A stretch of DNA of 64,000 nt, taken from assembly GCA_930367215.1 (NCBI GenBank), contig OV884059.1, forward strand, positions 29,627,882-29,691,881, in the 5' to 3' direction. Both the position numbers and the translations under genes were made by a program. The DNA is from Pollenia angustigena (Eukaryota; Arthropoda; Insecta; Diptera; Polleniidae). The notes under the pieces are model-generated. The model worked only from the letters and a program-made list of their open reading frames with translations. It made no database searches and had not been told where the DNA came from. Every line of letters begins with the position of its first letter. Position 1 is the first letter of the stretch. This document shows positions 22,926 to 34,475 of this stretch, one piece after another.

Positions 22926-24037
22926 CGTTACATCGACTCAGAAAGTGATTCTGAGAAATACTTAAGAATTGCCTAGGAACAATATTTGAAGGTGCTACAA
23001 ACATCAGCACAAACGAATCCCATATACAACTCCTAAATTAATCTTCAGATGATTATCTGACGATTAATCTTGGAATGGTAACCATGCAAGTACTAAAACT
23101 ATCATTTAATAATTATTTCAAGAGTACAATGACTACAATGTTACACTTTGTTCATGTTTCGTCAAACCATCATCGAATTAATTGTTTGCGACTCCCTGTA
23201 TGAGTCATATAACAATTACTACTGAGCTTCCTAAATAAGAGCGTTTTTTTAAACATGAAAATTCTATTGTCAAAACAATTTCAATAAAACAAACCGACTT
23301 TAGAATCTTTCAAATAAGAATTTTTACCGGGTGGTGTTGAATTACCGATCTAAAGGTTTGTTTCTTATTAATTGTATTAACATGAAAAAGACGCTTTATC
23401 CCAACGGGAAAACTCAGAAGACCGTTTTAAGGACCTGCTTTAAAATTTGTATAACTTTTATAACTGCTTAGGAATGCCTCATAGAAGTCCTCGGATTTGG
23501 TATAAAAGATAAGACACACCTTCCACACTCGCTTCTATGAAAAGGGAGTAGAGAAGGAGTAACATTTTTTGTATTGTTTTTTGCACAAGCAAAAGCAAAA
23601 TAATTATTTTTTTAATGCCGTTACCATACACACAGAAAACAAATTGTTTGGGAAACGGTTGCAGTAATAAAATATTGATCAAGAAACATAATTTATTATT
23701 GCAACTATTAAAAATGTATAGTTCTAACTGATTTTCAATTGTCTTGATTATTAAAACTTTATTCTAACTGAAATATGTTTCTTTCAATTCTTTTATTAGT
23801 TATGATAACTAATTTAATTAAGTTCTAAAAATTAGTACAAATGGTTAGAATCACAACCGAATTAAATATAGGGCAATACTGAATATTGGTCATTGCAATT
23901 AATAATTTGGTTTCGTCAATAAATTTTGTAATATAAATGTTAATTCATTTATTGCAGCTAATTATTGATTGTTGGAATAGTTTCAATTCGAGTACAACAA
24001 ATAAAAATATAATTATTCGGAAGTCACAACCAAAAAA

Positions 24038-26240
24038 CAGTGTTCAAAAAACTACATTACCTAAACATTTTTTTACTATTACTAAAACTAGTACTCTAAA
24101 CAATTACAAGTAGCGGCAAAAGAGCAGTTGTCTTGTTTTGTAGCATAACCTTTTTTAAAACTACTGCTACGTTCAAAATATAAAACCAAAAAATGGAGTA
24201 GCAGCAGTAAAAACAAAAATGAAGTAGCAGTTAAAAAAACTAAATAATTTTCTATTGGTTTGATTGAGGTTTTCGATTTATAGCTACTACTTACAACATT
24301 GGCAGTTTTTTTTCACTAGAAAATTTTTAGGCAGTAGTTTATTAACATTGAGGTAGTAATAAAATAACATTGAAGTAGTATGTAAATAACATTGAAGTAG
24401 TAAAATAATAACATTGAGGTAGTCAAAAACTAAAATAAAAAGCAAAACAATAAACCAACAATGAGTACGTATGTGTAGTTGTTGTTTGAATGATTCTAAA
24501 CAGTGTTGCAACTCGACACTTTTTAAAAACTTCTATGCGAAAAATTTTCGACTGCTTATTTGCGCAGAACATGTTGTGAAAAATTTTAAACAATAACTTA
24601 GAAGCTATTGTACTCATATCTTTTGATATTTCTTTTATGAGCAGTCATTACACAATGCAGTGGAATGTTTGGAATTTTATGTTTAATATACAAATTTTAT
24701 TAAACATTTTTTCATTTTTCGAATTTATTCTATGAGTTAAATTTCAGGTCTGTATTTTATAAAGCTTTTTTGTAATAGTTCTATTCCTTTAATTTTTCAG
24801 AAAAATGAAAAAATGTTTAATATAATATAAAGTGACCTTCACAAGGAAATAATTCCCAGTTTCTAATACAAATTTTATTTTAAAACACCGTAAATTTGCC
24901 TATTTTTAAAGTTAATTTAAAAAATAACGTCCATATTCATAAAATATAGATTTAGAAATGGAAAATAAAGCCATAATAATAAAAAATTTTACTTTTTTAC
25001 TTTTTCAGTAAGCCCCCTTTCACACTTGGCAAGTTACTTGCGCAAGTTACTTGCCGACAACAACAAAGTCTGTACAAATTTTTTTGAAATTTGTTTTTTC
25101 CTTACAGACTTTGTTGTTGTCGGCAAGTAACTTGCCGAGTGTGAAAGGGGGCTAAGCATTTTATCGGATTTATTGCTTTGTGAAATTTTAAAGTTGATGA
25201 GACCTTTTTTGACAAAGGAAATAGCGCTGTTTATAAACAATCGTCGCTTAAATTTGTTGCACACATTTCTGTTTCTGCTTTCGTTATGTGATTTCGGCTT
25301 TTTTTCAGACAACGTCAGTTGCAAAGCAACATTCTTTTTTGAGTGCATTCTACAATGCAACCGTGTAGAACTTTACAATGTTATTTGTCCCGAAATACAC
25401 CAGAAAAGTTATCGATGCGTAAACAAAAAGCAAACTATGCATTAAAAGCTTGATGATGCATTTTTGACTTTGACTGCAAAGTGTTATGACGTTTTGAAAT
25501 CCAGCTATAATTAATATAACGTAGTCATGACGATGTAACAATGTATGTTCAATATTCCTTAAACGCTTAAAAAGCGTTCAATTTTGTTAAACAATATTAA
25601 TTTTTATTTTATTCCTTTGATTAGGCTTCTCTCAATAGTTTATATAAAAACATTTCAATTTCAAAAATTATAAATTGATGAATTTAATTAAAGTTTCCAA
25701 TTTTCGTTCCATGTTTGTTATAAGCTTAAAAAATTGGAGATTTATGTTTTGAAATGGTGATTTTCTGGCAACACAGATTAAAACATACATGTACTTATTT
25801 GTCTAAAGATTTTAAGTTTTTATTACTTCTACTGCTACCAAAATGTTAATTTATGACTGCTTCAATGTTATTAACATACTACTTCAATGTTATTCTAAAA
25901 CTGCTTCAATGTTATTAAACAACTACTTCAATGTTATTCTTCTGCTACTTAAAATACTAGGTTGTCTTCTCCTTCTATAACTACTGAGGTAGGTAGTAGT
26001 AAAAATTTTAAAAATAAAACTACTTTAGCAGTAAAAGGTAGCGAGAGCAGTACAATATTTTTTACTATGCTGCTCCAATTATTTTCTTTTTGTGCTATTA
26101 CTACAACTACCGCTACTAAAATGTGACGGTAGCGGTAGTAATAGTAAATGAACGACTACAAGTTTTTAACATTTTTAAACTAGACTATTTTGTGTTTTTT
26201 CGTTACTACAGCTACTTGGAGTCTAGTTTTTTAAACACTG
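24038..26240. mobile_element. Foldback-like non-autonomous hAT element with long iterated inverted repeats
   Basis: The element starts CAGTGTTCAAAAAACTA and ends TAGTTTTTTAAACACTG, with a perfect 8-bp duplication CCAAAAAA (24030-24037 and 26241-26248). The arms extend inward for 300-400 bp. They carry repeated AACATTGAAGTAGTA units at 24344-24425 and their complements at 25841-25945. The 2203-bp interior has no transposase. It also holds a mariner 3' fragment (24690-24800) and a 141-bp hairpin MITE. Confidence 0.9.
25012..25152. mobile_element. Hairpin MITE with TAA duplication, Harbinger-like
   Basis: GCCCCCTTTCACAC and GTGTGAAAGGGGGC bound a near-complete palindrome. The arms run through GGCAAGTTACTTG and CCGACAACAACAAAGTCTG. 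TAA flanks both sides (25009-25011 and 25153-25155), the duplication typical of PIF/Harbinger. It is the innermost layer of the nest. Confidence 0.85.
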
Positions 26241-26463
26241 CCAAAAAATAGTTAAAAGCCCCAATTGCTTACTAAATTTTCTGTCAAAATATTTGATAGA
26301 CTAAAATAATTTTTAATTTTATATTTTAAAAATATCTTTGAGGTCAAAATTCGAAAGTGTGCAAAAACTTAATAAATAGGGGTAAGTAATTTACGTATTC
26401 TTATTAATAAGTATGTATATATGTATACACGTACATATGTATGTATGTATTATTTTTATTACA

Positions 26464-26822
26464 CCCTGCAAATTATATTGGACTACTTGATCCATTTTGA
26501 TCCTGGGCTGGCCCAATGTAATGCAAGTATGGACCATGTCATTGTTAAAAAGAGTTTGCAGTGAAACGACATGTCTTTGTTTTTTAACGACATGTTTTCA
26601 TTTTGAAACGATTACAAAGCTAATCCTCTTGAGTATACCATGGATTAGTTTTAAGACTACTCCTTTGTGATGCAAGCTGGGTTATATGGTCCTGCCCTAG
26701 GACATCGTAATGGTAAATAAGCCATGTTTTTTCTATTAATTGGGATTACCTTTGGACTAGTCCTTGCCCCTTATGGGCTACATCGGACATGTGTGTATGG
26801 ACTAGTCGCATTATTTTCAGGG
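26464..26822. mobile_element. Small TIR element
   Basis: CCCTGCAAATTATATTGGAC at 26464 pairs imperfectly with GACTAGTCGCATTATTTTCAGGG ending region at 26822. The 359-bp unit is non-coding. No clear target duplication is visible, so classification is open. Confidence 0.5.
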
Positions 26823-26860
26823 TAAATACAAACATGCATACATACATACATAAGTATGTA

Positions 26861-27575
26861 CCCAGCTAGCATTTTTAATCGAAAGAATCTACTGGAAATC
26901 TCATGAAGGGCGTTTTTGATCTTCGACGAGCGCAAGTTTTAATCGTAGAAGATTCCTCGCACGGGAAAATTTGTTACACAAGCTGATTCCATTGCGAGTG
27001 ACTTCTACAACACAGCGAAAAACGCTTACATTAATCGTAGACGGATTCGTTTAAGATTTGTGTAAAGATTATCTAATGAGGATTTTAGAAAGCACATCAA
27101 GAATCTTATGAGACTCATGTTGGAATGCCCTTACCACTCGTGGAATGCTTAGAATAACTGAGCCACGTAAACAAGAGCATCAAGCTTCTTTTTAATGAAG
27201 AAACTTTTGACTTTCATACAATTTATACGAAACAAACCTTTAGATCAGGAATTCAACAACAATCCTGTTGGAATATCTTATTTAGCAGATCCTTACGTCG
27301 GCTTGTTTAAATAAAATTGTATTAACAAGTGAATTTTCATGTTTTAAAAACGCTTTTATTTAGGTAGCTCAGTAATTGTTACATGACTTATAAGGAGAGT
27401 CGCAAAAGGTTCATTTAAGATTAAAAGAAAAGCGTGTCATTAAATGTATAAAAATCTAATAAATAAACAGTTTTAATGTTTTTATTATTGTTACTCGTCA
27501 GATAATCATTAGAAGATTCTTTTAGGAGTTGAATATTATACACTATCGTCTAACAAACATCCTATGCTAGCTGGG
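26861..27575. mobile_element. CCCAGCTAGCAT-family MITE, complete copy C2
   Basis: CCCAGCTAGCATTTTTAATC at 26861 and ATGCTAGCTGGG ending at 27575 are inverted, and TA flanks both ends. It is 715 bp and matches the copy at 53968-54765 in the opposite orientation. No coding capacity is seen. It is inserted in the 4.65-kb TA-flanked element. Confidence 0.85.
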
Positions 27576-28885
27576 TAATATCTTAGACAAACATGTACAT
27601 TGGTCAAACAATACATACATTATAAAATCGCTCAGTTTTGTAGTGATTTTCATAATAATTTACAATTTCAATCACTGTTCGTATTGTGAAACCACAAGTT
27701 AATTATTATATTTTACTTCAGACAATGGAACAAGACGACATTGATGAAATAAATTGCAGCCAAAGATTGTTTTTGTTGGTACATTAAGTGCTCATATGTA
27801 CCTGAAAATCCGTTGGATGATGGGGAAAGCTGTATGCATGTGTTTGAATAAAATTAAATAATGTAAAAACTATAAATAAAAATACTAAAACATAAATATA
27901 CTTTAAAAAATGGCGTTTATTAGAATTATTTTGATTTTTTATCTAATATATCGGGAAAAAGGTTTATGCAACCGGTTAAAAAAAATATATTGATAACGAC
28001 AATCAAATCTTTTGTTATGAACACCAATTATGTGTTAATTCAGTTGCAGCTATCATATATTCGGGTATAAGCACAATTTTGTTTCTAATAATCATACTAA
28101 CAACTAACAATATCTGTTGTTATGACTGATAGTGTACTAAAATTCAAATGTTGCTATCAAAAATATTATGCTAAGCAACGAAATTTTCAGTAATTGTAAC
28201 CGAATTGTATGATAGTACATGCAACCGACGAAATTCGATTGGCGCCAAATTCGGTTGTGATCACGAATCTGTTTTCTCTGTGTACTTATGTACCTCCTAA
28301 AGAAGCGAGAGCGGAAGGCCTTCTCCGTAATGACATCGTGTGTAAAAAAGATATGAGTATGGAATGGAGCGCGCATGCCTTGTATATCCAAAAGAAGGAG
28401 TACAGACGCCTTCTAGAAGTGATCCGTACTCCATCTTTTTCCCGCTGGAATGCTCTTATTTAGATAGTTCAGTTGTACGGCTGAGCATTTCACGAGTTCT
28501 AAAATAACCCCTGCATGAGTATTATTAGATTATTGACATGCCCACAGAAGAATCTGCTTGTGCAAAAGTTTCTCCCGTGCGAGGAATCTTTAACGATTAA
28601 AAAATGAGCTCATCGACGATGAAAAACGCTCTTCATGAGATTCCCAGTAGACTCTTACACAATAAAAAATGCTGGCTGGGATAATACCCTCTCCACTATT
28701 TTGATGTTGAGAGGGTAAGTTCTTAAAAGTATGTAGGTTTAAAAATATTGCTCGTTAATACAATTAAACCCTATCAAAAAAAGATTCCATGAGCAATCGG
28801 TCTGCTTCATCTGCACTTTTTTTAATTAAAAAAAAAAAACAAAACTTCTTGCAAATAATGTTTTTTAAGCACGCATTTTTAAATT

Positions 28886-29323
28886 ATTTTTTTTTTTTTT
28901 TTTTAATTTATTTTTATTATTGAATCTTTCTTATCGAAATTTACAATATGTATTCAAATCTTAATTCTACTTGTTGTTTATTAGTTGTTACCAGTGTAAC
29001 CACTTACTGCTGTATTCAAATTTTAAAAATGTCTTCTAGTTAGGCTCAAAGTATCGGTTCTTTTTAGCCTCTGGTGACCTTCGAACTGAAGCAGACCCCG
29101 AGCGAGGTAGTTAGGGTGGGCCATTAGTTTATCGATGTAACTTATTGAATATTTTTTAATTTCCTCCTGGATAGTGGGGACGTTGAGATCTCTGTGGATA
29201 ATATCATTACGTATATACCATGGGGCGCAGACAATTTGTCGTAATATTCTAGACTGTCTTCTTTGAAGCTTTTGGATGTTAGATGCGCATGCAGTACCCC
29301 ATTATTGCATTCCACAAAACACG
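28886..29323 (-). mobile_element. 5'-truncated Jockey-like LINE
   Basis: Read on the minus strand, a C-terminal ORF2 fragment is followed by about 120 bp of 3' untranslated sequence and a poly(A) run (poly(T) near 28886-28904 on the + strand). Strong 5' truncation plus a poly(A) tail is the hallmark of LINE insertion by target-primed reverse transcription. Confidence 0.85.
29023..29312 (-). pseudogene. Jockey-like ORF2 C-terminal fragment
   Basis: The minus-strand frame reads LWGTACASNIQKLQRRQSR, then ILRQIVCAPWYIRNDIIHRD, LNVPTIQEEIKKYS and LARGLLQF, ending RRHF and stop at 29023-29025. This matches the region downstream of the reverse transcriptase in jockey-clade LINEs (LWG, then L-x-PWY-x-x-x-x-I-HRDL). 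It stays open over about 95 codons, which suggests a fairly recent insertion. The 5' part of the gene is absent. Confidence 0.85.
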
Positions 29324-29399
29324 ATTTAAAATTAAAAACAAGTGAAAAGTTACAGCATATATTTTTAAAACACAGATATTTTGTTTACAACAGTGTTGT

Positions 29400-29476
29400 A
29401 TAATTTTAACGCAACGTTAAAGTATTTTACAGTGTTGTATCCATTTTCAAAATGCCACCTTGTTTGAATTCGCCTT
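29400..29476. mobile_element. CAAGGCGAATT-family MITE fragment E6
   Basis: TATTTTACAGTGTTGTA, CATTTTCAAAATGCCACC and GAATTCGCCTTG match one end of the family. The other end is missing. Confidence 0.7.
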
Positions 29477-31317
29477 GCTATTGGCCTTTTCTGACATAAG
29501 AAAATGGATTTTCAAATATTTTGCTTAAATTTAAAGACATTTGTAGGTCTTATGAGATTATTTAGGATTTTACGATAATAGCATTTCTAAGTGCGGATTC
29601 ACACTCCTCAAGTTTTAACCTTCAAGTCTTGAGCTTTTAGGAGAGAAGGAACAATTTGTCATTTCTTTTCCTTTCTCTCTTTTAAAAACTCAAGACTTGA
29701 CGAAACATTCCTAAAAAAAATTAGCAGTCTGATATTGGAAACTATTATTTTAATCTAAGAAACTGAATTTATTAGCGGATTTCTATAAATCACTGCCAGC
29801 GAAATAAAAAGTTTGCCCCCCAAAAATAATACCGCACAACACTTGTGCTCTTGTTAGAAGATATGGCAATAATTACAAAAACTATAGAAAAAAATAACAT
29901 TCAAACAAAAATGTTCATAAAGTTCTCTGGTTCTACACCTACATATGGTTTTATTAGGGTGTTAAACATTAGTAACAACGAGTTTTACGAACAATTTATG
30001 TTGAAGTAAGAGAACATGTAGTTGAACAGCTTTTTATACAAGTGCACAAAATACAAAACATTTTTTTTTTGAATGTGGTTCTTTGAGAATTATTCCTAAG
30101 TATATGTAAATATCTGAGGCTTTATACATAAATTGAAATTTGGTTAAAAAAAGCATATTCGAAAAAATTTTTTAAATAATAAAATAAAATGAATAAAAAT
30201 TTCGTTAAATTAATTTTACTGAACCACGAATATTAAGTTTTAAAATAATTCTTTTAAAGCTCTAGAGATGTTACAATTCGTTCTCTAACTGCTGGAATAA
30301 GACTTGATTTCGAAAATTTTACTCGTGCTTAGACATTTAAAAAGGGCAAATGTACTTTTGTTTACATACTTTCATTTATATAAAAATTTTTATTTGGGAA
30401 ATTTCTTTGTAACAAAAATCTAAAATTTGTTTTAAATTGGCGATTTTTAATTTACTATTTGGCGGTGAAGGTGAAAAATGATTTGACAACCCTGTATACC
30501 AGCAAAGCACAGTTTTCGCTAAGTGACGCACAACAAATTATCCGGATTCAAACACTCACAATCTCACTGTGCTAAGCAATATGAGTACGTGCAACACCAC
30601 CAACAGTGCAACAACTACAACATACTATATTGAAATGCCTTCCAAAACAATAGAATTTAAAAAATATTTTTGCAAGGGATTTTATCTGACAGGGTACCTG
30701 TTTTCCTTTTTTCCCTTTAGTTTTCTATTTAATTTTTTATTTTTTGTTCGCTCTTGTTTCGTGTAGTGGTTGTTGCAACACGATCTCATGCATACCTTTA
30801 AGGTGTTAACTAGGAATATGTTCTATGCTTGTTTAGCCATAAATAAGTTGTGTCGAGGTGGTTGGTTGGTTAAACGTATTTACTAGACGTTTTTACTTAA
30901 TACCGAATATTGTTGGAAAATTAAATTTTTTTTGTTTTAATTTGTAGCTTAAACCAACTAATTTCCTTTTCTTAAGAAATTTTTCAATAAAACTTACAGA
31001 AAATGGAGGGAGCGCAAGTAAACGACTCAAAAGTACATCAGAAATCGTAGAGAAGTAATGCCAAAAGGAATTGGTTGAGATTGAAGATTTTTCTGCCAGA
31101 CAAAAAATATATACAAAAATATATAATAATATGGACCTACATATTTTAAAAGGCTTATCTATAATTTTCACAACATTTAGAACAAGTAGGCATTACTTAC
31201 ACTCAATTCACATGAGGGCTTTTACGACGTCGTTTTATCTTAATTCCCTTTTAAAGAAACTTCCAAAATCTCTTTGCGTTCATACGATGATTTTTGGTTG
31301 CATGTCTTTTTTTTATT
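29477..31317. other. AT-rich DNA with a weak hairpin; no gene recognised
   Basis: An imperfect hairpin around 29591-29705 (TTCAAGTCTTGAG; CTCAAGACTTGA) may be a decayed MITE. A Thr/Ser-rich short frame starts with ATG at 30581 but has no supported continuation. Nothing else is supported. Confidence 0.45.
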
Positions 31318-31319
31318 TA

Positions 31320-31658
31320 CAGTATGGCCTTGATTACCCGTCATTCGATTAACCGGCAGCTTCAATAAAATGGAAAACAAACATTTTTTTGCACTGATTT
31401 AAATTGCCTCTATTATCCGAAATTATAAACAAATTATCTTTTTTTCGTTAAATTTTGAACAATCAAAAGAAATTTAAATAAACGAAGAAAGAGAATATCT
31501 TAACGGTGTGGAAGCATGTTCTGCCAAATTTACTTTTTTCCTCATGTTTACATAATAAAACGTTATATATTTACATAAAATAAGAAGCATACCAAAAAAA
31601 ATATATAATCAAGAATTTATGCCGATCCCGTCTATTATCAATAATCGAGGTCTCACTG
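31320..31658. mobile_element. Pogo/Tigger-like MITE
   Basis: CAGTATGGCCTTGATTACC at 31320 and the complement of TAATCGAGGTCTCACTG ending at 31658 form the TIR. TA flanks both ends (31318-31319 and 31659-31660). A CAGT start, a CTCGATTA-type motif and TA duplication are typical of pogo/Tigger elements. The 339-bp interior is non-coding. Confidence 0.78.
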
Positions 31659-31873
31659 TATTTTCAACCACACACTTCAAAGTAAGAAAAAGAATAAAAC
31701 GTAAACAGAAAAAGTTAAAAGAGAAATGTAAAAAACGACATGCAAAATACAAAACGGGTCATTTTGTTAACCCCTCTTTCTTTTCTACACCGCTCACCAA
31801 CAAACCAAAAGAGACGTCGACAAAGCGACGTCGTAAAAGCCCTCATCTAAACTGAGTGTTAGAAACTTAATTA

Positions 31874-33006
31874 ATGCCCCTATTGCGGTTCTCCACTCAA
31901 CTCAGTGTGGTCGTGTTGGAGTATTGTGATACCCAACTGTTTTTAGTTGAGTTTGCTATAAAGTTGCCAACTTAAAATATCGATTTGCCAACTTTAAATA
32001 TAACGTTTGACAAGTGAAAATTTTTTAAACTAAAAGGTTTTTAATAATAAAAAGTATTTATAATTGATATTTGTGTCGATTTATTTTATGATGATGAAAA
32101 GGAAAACTCTTGTATAGATGCGCTACGTAAAAGAAGACAAATTCGTGATGATTCCAACCCTCTTGAACTTCCCGGTGCCAAGTAAGTACTTATAATAAGT
32201 AACGAAACTTTCTTGTGCCTGATGAGTTCTTCTTCTGGTTGGGGTAGCTGTTGGCCAATCGGCTGGTTGTATTATTGGCTCAACTGACTCAGTAAAATTG
32301 TCACTTGAAATATTTTGAACACCAAATACTTGGCCGGACTTGCCATACAAGAGCTGCAAAACACTATCCTCAATGCTATTTAATGGAACTTCTTTGATAG
32401 CCTTCCCCTGTCGCTTAAGTGTTTCTTTTATTTTTGGCAAGTGTTTTCTTTATAATTGCCTTGTAGTGTATACAAACCTGTGCCAATAATATTATAATTA
32501 GATTAAGAAGATTAAAAGTGTTTAAAAGAAGTTCTTGTCGTGGTCCCAAACTATTTAACTCCACTATAAACTCTTCTCATAACTCCTTACATGAATTTTT
32601 CATCATACCAAACTTTGGTGTTTTCCGCGAACAATTTCTAAGTTTCTCTAAATAAGCTGGACGAGCCGCTCAAATTGAGCTCACGTTTTTATTTTCAAAC
32701 TAATAAAATTTAAAAAAAACCGAAAACGCTATTACAAAAATTTATACATACGATTTCTCCATTTTGTTTTTGATTTTAACCAAATTTAAAGAAAAAATTA
32801 ACTTAATTGCCAATAACACAACTACTTTTTTGCAGTGTATTTAAAATTTTTGTCGACCAAACTTATACAAAGTTGTAAACGGCAATATCACGAAACAAAC
32901 AGATACCCAACTGATTAGCCAACTGCCAGTTGAGTTGAGAATGGCAATGTGAATTTATCAAAGACAACGAAACTGTTACAAAAGTGGAGAACCGCAATAG
33001 GGGCAT
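31874..33006 (-). mobile_element. Harbinger-like element carrying a decayed Myb-like ORF
   Basis: ATGCCCCTATTGCGGTTCTC at 31874 is repeated inverted at the right end (GAGAACCGCAATAGGGGCAT to 33006), giving a TIR of more than 20 bp. TTA lies on the left, but the right flank does not match, so the duplication is unproven. The 1.13-kb interior carries the remnant of a Myb/SANT-like gene on the minus strand, as in PIF/Harbinger elements. No transposase ORF is seen. Confidence 0.65.
32123..32680 (-). pseudogene. Myb/SANT-like DNA-binding protein remnant of a Harbinger-type element
   Basis: The open part (32440-32123) reads LPKIKETLKRQGKAI, VPLNSIEDSVLQLLYG and VFGV, resembling the segment after a Myb/SANT-like domain. 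Upstream, near 32550-32600, the minus strand reads KEL-stop-EEFIVELNSLGP. There the usual Trp of a KELWEE-type helix has become TGA. A stretch of about 100 bp between the two parts could be an intron or decay. Harbinger elements encode such a DNA-binding partner beside their transposase. The assignment rests on motif style. Confidence 0.5.
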
Positions 33007-33368
33007 ACATTTTTTTATATTTTTTAACAAAATCCTAGTTCGTGCCATAATATTGCATTTTATAGTAGCAATCCTTCCCCTTTCACATAGTACTTTAATT
33101 ACAATTGCAGTTTCTTATAAAGTTTTTCATTTATCCTGTTTAACATTTACCTTTTTTTCATTTTGGTACTTAAACATGTTATTACTGGTGTTTTAGTATA
33201 AAATTACTCATATCCGCTGCTAGTTAAGAAAAATTCTATGAAATCAAGTAGAAAAGATGTAAGAGTGCTATGTTCGGCAATGACGAATCTTATATACCCT
33301 TCACCATGATGCGATAAGAGCAGAAAATTATATAAATACCGTTCTTGAAATACAAATTAATCTAGTTT

Positions 33369-34300
33369 GTGGCACGCCCACTCTACGTTTCCGCTCACAT
33401 TTTGTCGGATGTTCGGTATTGATAACCAAGATGCTTGACCTTATTTCAATGTTTTGGCTCTTGCCATTCTACAGATATCCAAAAATCTATATTGTCTTTA
33501 TAAGTGAACTGACACGCCCACTTCTCCAATCCCGCCCACATTTTGTCCACGTTGTGTATTGATCACCAAGATACTTGTACCTAACTTGAAAACTTTGGCT
33601 CTTGCCGGTCTCCAGACATGCAGAAATCTATAATGTCTATGCACATGGAAGTGCCACACCCACTTTTCCGATCTCTCCGATATTTTTAAAGAGGTTGTGT
33701 ATTAATAACCCAGCTATGTGTACCAAATTTGAACCATATTTCTTTTGCCATTATTTAGATACAGAAAAACTATTTTTCTGCCACGCCCACTTCTCTAATC
33801 CCGCACATTGTTATTGGAGAGATTGCGTATTGATAATCAAGATGTTTGTAGCCAATTTGGAAACCTTGTTGTTGACGTTTTCCAGATATACAGAAATCTT
33901 TAATGTCTAAGTACGGAAGGTGCCACGCCCACATCTCCATTTCTAGCGATATTTTTCAACAGGTTGTGTGTTAGTTACCCAGCTATGTGTACCAAAGTTA
34001 GATATAACAAAAAATAATTTTTTGTACCACGCCCAGTTCTCCCATCCCGCCCACATTTTGGGCATGCTCTGTATTGATAACGAAGATGCTTGTGCCTAAT
34101 TTGGAGAATTGGGCTCTTGCGGTTCGCCAGATATACATACATCTAAAATCTCTATGTATCGGATGTGCCACGCCCACTTCTCCGATTCCTCCGGTATTTT
34201 TAAAGAGGTTGTGTATTAACAACCAAACTATGTGTACCAAATTTGGGCAATATTTCGCTTACCGTTCTCAAGATTTAAAAAAATCTGCCACGCCCACTTC
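33369..34300. repeat. Degenerate tandem array, about 140-bp unit, eight copies
   Basis: The marker GCCACGCCCACTTCTCC recurs near 33373, 33513, 33651, 33783, 33923, 34026, 34169 and 34289, that is every 103-143 bp. TTGTGTATTGATAACCAAGA-like and CCAGATATACAGAAATCT-like words alternate between the markers. Confidence 0.75.
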
Positions 34301-34391
34301 TCTTATCCTACCCATTGTTCTCCGTATCTCAGTCATTTATGGACCGATCTAGCTGAATTTTAATAGCAAAATTTAAATAAGCCTATCTAAC

Positions 34392-34396
<5 letters not shown>

Positions 34397-34472
<76 letters not shown>
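34397..34472. repeat. TA dinucleotide microsatellite
   Basis: About 38 uninterrupted TA units sit inside the structured repeat. The length is likely to vary between individuals and assemblies. Confidence 0.95.

Positions 34473-34475
<3 letters not shown>

Larger units (their letters stand above)
23629..28282. mobile_element. TA-flanked 4.65-kb element with CACAsAGAAAACA ends
   Basis: CACACAGAAAACAA at 23629 and TGTTTTCTCTGTG ending at 28282 form a short TIR flanked by TA. Copy 1 of the host element reads almost straight through this point (GTTACCATTCTTATG), giving a near-empty site. No transposase is recognised in its own sequence. It contains a hAT-like element, a small TIR element and a CCCAGCTAGCAT MITE. 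Confidence 0.7.
23401..28448. mobile_element. CCARCGGGAAAA-end element, copy 2
   Basis: It begins CCAACGGGAAAACTCAGAAG and ends CTTTTTCCCGCTGG. The left (to 23628) and right (from 28283) parts together reproduce the layout of the copy at 18835-21110, including AAGAAGCGAGAGCGGAAGGC. It lies inside the C1 MITE and is itself split by a 4.65-kb TA-flanked element. Confidence 0.78.
23009..28682. mobile_element. CCCAGCTAGCAT-family MITE, split copy C1
   Basis: The left part 23009-23400 (ACAACTCCTAAATTAATC, GATTATCTGACGA) and the right part 28449-28682 (GTGAGCATTTCACGAG-like to AAAATGCTGGCTGGG) match the two halves of the copy at 53968-54765. The first 40-50 bp of the left end are missing. It is interrupted by the CCARCGGG element at 23401-28448. 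Confidence 0.75.
22926..28720 (+). repeat. Structured dispersed repeat (ATACCCT type), outermost layer of a six-level nest
   Basis: The left portion (GACTCAGAAAGTGATTCTGA at 22935 to CATCAGCACAAACG near 23008) and the right portion (ATAATACCCTCTCCACTATT from about 28681) are adjacent in other copies of this repeat family. Here they are separated by about 5.7 kb of nested transposons. This is the oldest layer. Confidence 0.65.

Noticed and set aside
30581..30766. Short frame beginning MSTCNTTNSATTTTYYIE as a possible first exon of Pde9
   Set aside because: YYIEMPSKTIEFKKYFC has a faint resemblance to the vertebrate PDE9A N-terminus, but the similarity is weak, the donor site is poor, and no catalytic exons are found between here and 34789.
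31619..31855. Lys/Arg-rich frame of 78 codons
   Set aside because: It overlaps the right end of the pogo-like MITE, so the first part is transposon TIR; the remainder has no family resemblance.
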